This document shows positions 32,590-34,167 of a stretch of DNA of 34,167 nucleotides, piece by piece. The position numbers and the translations under genes were made by a program. The stretch's first letter is position 1. Each line of letters begins with the position of its first letter. The notes under the pieces were generated by a model. The model was not told the origin of the DNA, searched no databases, and worked only from the letters and a program-made list of their open reading frames with translations. Origin of the DNA: an uncultured bacterium (GTDB taxonomy: Bacteria > Bacteroidota > Rhodothermia > Rhodothermales > UBA10348). The stretch spans positions 1 through 34,167 of the forward strand of contig CALIKL010000063.1 of assembly GCA_938018055.1 (NCBI GenBank). Reading direction: 5' to 3'.

Positions 32590-32653
32590 CTTTCGGTCGA
32601 AAGCAGTATCTTGCTGTGCTGCTCGTTTTCGCCTTTTCAGACGCGTACGCGTC
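32590..32653. promoter_or_regulatory. Palindromes between lipA and lysine aminotransferase
   Basis: GACGCGTACGCGTC (32640-32653) is a perfect 14-bp palindrome, 62 bases before the aminotransferase start. CTTTCG-GT-CGAAAG (32590-32603) is a shorter inverted repeat nearby. Both could be operators for the divergent promoters, which must lie here; I cannot place the -10 boxes. Confidence 0.35.
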
Positions 32654-32714
32654 GATTTCGGGCGTTTCGGGCCACCTCACCCGGATAGTATCACATTCAA
32701 AAACGGTACGGAGT

Positions 32715-34106
32715 ATGACCAATCGTAGGCAGATCACGCCAGATCAGGTGGAAGGAATATTCATGGAGCATACCAACGCAGAGGGTATGATGCCCATGGT
32801 GTTGGATACGCAGGCCAGTGGCGGTGTTGATCTGATCGACGAGCAGTCCAATCGGGCCTACATGGACTTCTTCGGATTCTACGCATCCAATGCGGTAGGA
32901 ATGAATCATCCGAAGATGGTGGACGACGAGGATTTCAAAGCTCGTCTCCTCGATTCAGCTCTCAACAAGGTTACCAATTCCGATGTGCGCACGGTGCACA
33001 TGGCCCGTTTTCTGGACACGTTCGGGCGCGTTGCCAAGCCGGACTACCTCCCCTACGCATTTTTCGTCTCAGGTGGAGCGCTGGCTGTCGAGAATGCCCT
33101 GAAAACGGCCTTCGACTGGAAAGTGCGGAAGAACTTCCAGAAGGGATATCGTCGCGAGGTCGGCACCAAGGCCCTGCATTACGACCAGGCTTTTCATGGT
33201 CGCAGTGGCTATACAATGACCATGACCAACACGGCCGATCCACGGAAGACCATGCACTTTCCGAAGTTCGATTGGCCGCGTGTATCGAATCCGAAGATCA
33301 AATTCCCGATGGAGCATCACATGGATGATCTCCTGAAAAGGGAAGAGGTCTCACTCAATCAGATCAAACACTATTTCCACTCGATGAAGGACGAGATTGC
33401 CTGCGTCATCATCGAACCCATCCAGGGAGAAGGCGGCGACAACCATTTTCGGAAAGAGTATTTGCAGGCTGTCAAGGATCTTTGTGTGGAGAATGATGCG
33501 CTGCTGATCTTCGACGAAGTGCAGACGGGTGTCGGAATGGCTGGCTCATTCTGGGCCCATCAGTCCATCGGCGTTGAGCCAGACATCATTTCCTTCGGAA
33601 AGAAAACCCAGGTTTGCGGAATCCTCGCTGGTCGCCGCTTGGATGAGGTCGAAGGACACGTTTTCAAGATGGGCAGTCGAATCAACTCGACGTGGGGTGG
33701 TAACCTGACTGACATGGTGCGCTTCGACCGGATTCTCGAGATCATCGAGGAGGATAATCTGATCGAGCATGCGAACGTCATGGGGGATCACCTACTGGCC
33801 CTGCTCGACGCGATGTCCGAGGAGACGGAATCGGTGTCAAACGTCCGAGGTCGTGGTCTTTTCTGTGCGGTCGACGTTCCGACCAATGAATTCCGTGACC
33901 GGGTGCTGCAACGCTGCTACGACGAAGGTATCATCATTCTGGGTTGCGGTTCGCGTTCCATCCGCTTCCGGTCGCCCCTGACCATCACGCGTGAGGAAAT
34001 AGACAAAGGCGTCGGCATTCTGCGCGACATCATCCTCAAGGTGGAGTCCGAGTACAAGCCGTACCGCAAGAAAGCGGGCCTCACGGATGCCCTGATGGAT
34101 GGTTAA
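32715..34106 (+). CDS. lat: L-lysine 6-transaminase (lysine epsilon-aminotransferase)
   Basis: LAT moves the epsilon-amino group of lysine to 2-oxoglutarate, giving aminoadipate semialdehyde, which cyclises to piperideine-6-carboxylate. The 463-residue protein is a class III PLP aminotransferase with VSGGALAVENALKTAFDWK, YDQAFHGRSGYTM, IIEPIQGEGGDNH, LIFDEVQTGVGMAG (PLP Asp) and ISFGKKTQVCGI, where K296 or K297 bears PLP. NSTWGGNLTDMVR and a C-terminal RFRSPLTIT complete the LAT-specific pattern. The ATG at 32715 follows ACGGAG. A longer frame from 32616 is rejected because the extra residues are unrelated. The stop is 61 bases from the window end. Confidence 0.93.
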   Translation: MTNRRQITPDQVEGIFMEHTNAEGMMPMVLDTQASGGVDLIDEQSNRAYMDFFGFYASNAVGMNHPKMVDDEDFKARLLDSALNKVTNSDVRTVHMARFLDTFGRVAKPDYLPYAFFVSGGALAVENALKTAFDWKVRKNFQKGYRREVGTKALHYDQAFHGRSGYTMTMTNTADPRKTMHFPKFDWPRVSNPKIKFPMEHHMDDLLKREEVSLNQIKHYFHSMKDEIACVIIEPIQGEGGDNHFRKEYLQAVKDLCVENDALLIFDEVQTGVGMAGSFWAHQSIGVEPDIISFGKKTQVCGILAGRRLDEVEGHVFKMGSRINSTWGGNLTDMVRFDRILEIIEEDNLIEHANVMGDHLLALLDAMSEETESVSNVRGRGLFCAVDVPTNEFRDRVLQRCYDEGIIILGCGSRSIRFRSPLTITREEIDKGVGILRDIILKVESEYKPYRKKAGLTDALMDG

Positions 34107-34167
34107 GCCTTACACGCTTCAGGAACAGGTCAAGGGCCCGGGCTCAATCATAGTGATCCATCTGAGA

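Noticed and set aside
1-34167. CRISPR arrays, IS elements, prophage, tRNA or rRNA genes
   Set aside because: No regularly spaced repeats, transposase motifs, integrases or tRNA-like folds were seen on either strand.

Overview
The window comes from the chromosome of a Gram-negative bacterium of the Bacteroidota/Rhodothermota group, probably a Rhodothermales-like marine or halotolerant lineage. This is inferred from gene content: bacillithiol synthase BshA, a DUF2723 membrane glycosyltransferase, two PorV/PorQ-family outer-membrane proteins, C-terminal sorting-type domains of the type IX secretion (T9SS) kind, a DXP-dependent vitamin B6 pathway (PdxB, PdxJ), an LptF/LptG permease, and mostly weak Shine-Dalgarno sequences. 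Nearly all the DNA is protein coding. I see no tRNA, rRNA, CRISPR array, insertion sequence or prophage.

Layout. 1-4.0 kb: a membrane-anchored cytochrome c and a small multi-span membrane protein, then a minus-strand operon tsaD > chorismate mutase > mltG. 4.0-7.1 kb: a plus-strand group behind a near-consensus sigma70-type promoter, coding an exported Tyr/Gly-rich protein, a LytR_C-domain protein, RsfS, a lipoprotein, and an exported protein with a CX4CH motif and a T9SS-type tail. 7.1-12.4 kb: a minus-strand envelope group, lptF/G > rsmI > DUF2723. 12.5-15.5 kb: an MBL-fold hydrolase, a divergent kinase-like protein and bshA. 15.7-17.0 kb: an outer-membrane beta-barrel, a terminated short RNA candidate and an RRM protein. 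17.0-18.2 kb: a SleB-like wall hydrolase behind a long, hairpin-rich leader with tiny ORFs. 18.2-21.0 kb: pdxB facing era and pdxJ. 21.2-26.1 kb: a plus-strand run of a pseudopilin-like membrane protein, a PilM/DUF3822-like actin-fold protein, rsmD, coaD, an aspartate aminotransferase and an M50 site-2 protease. 26.3-30.7 kb: a surface module of lipoprotein, Asp-box propeller with C-terminal sorting-type domain, and two PorV-like barrels. 30.7-34.1 kb: lipA > CPBP-type membrane protein, facing away from lysine 6-aminotransferase.

Most genes serve housekeeping roles: tRNA and rRNA modification, cofactors (PLP, CoA, lipoate, bacillithiol), cell wall and LPS export. The less ordinary parts are the structured leader of the wall hydrolase, the PilM-like/pseudopilin-like pair without a visible pilus locus, the orphan kinase-like gene after bshA, the Asp-box/PorV surface module, and the CX4CH exported protein.
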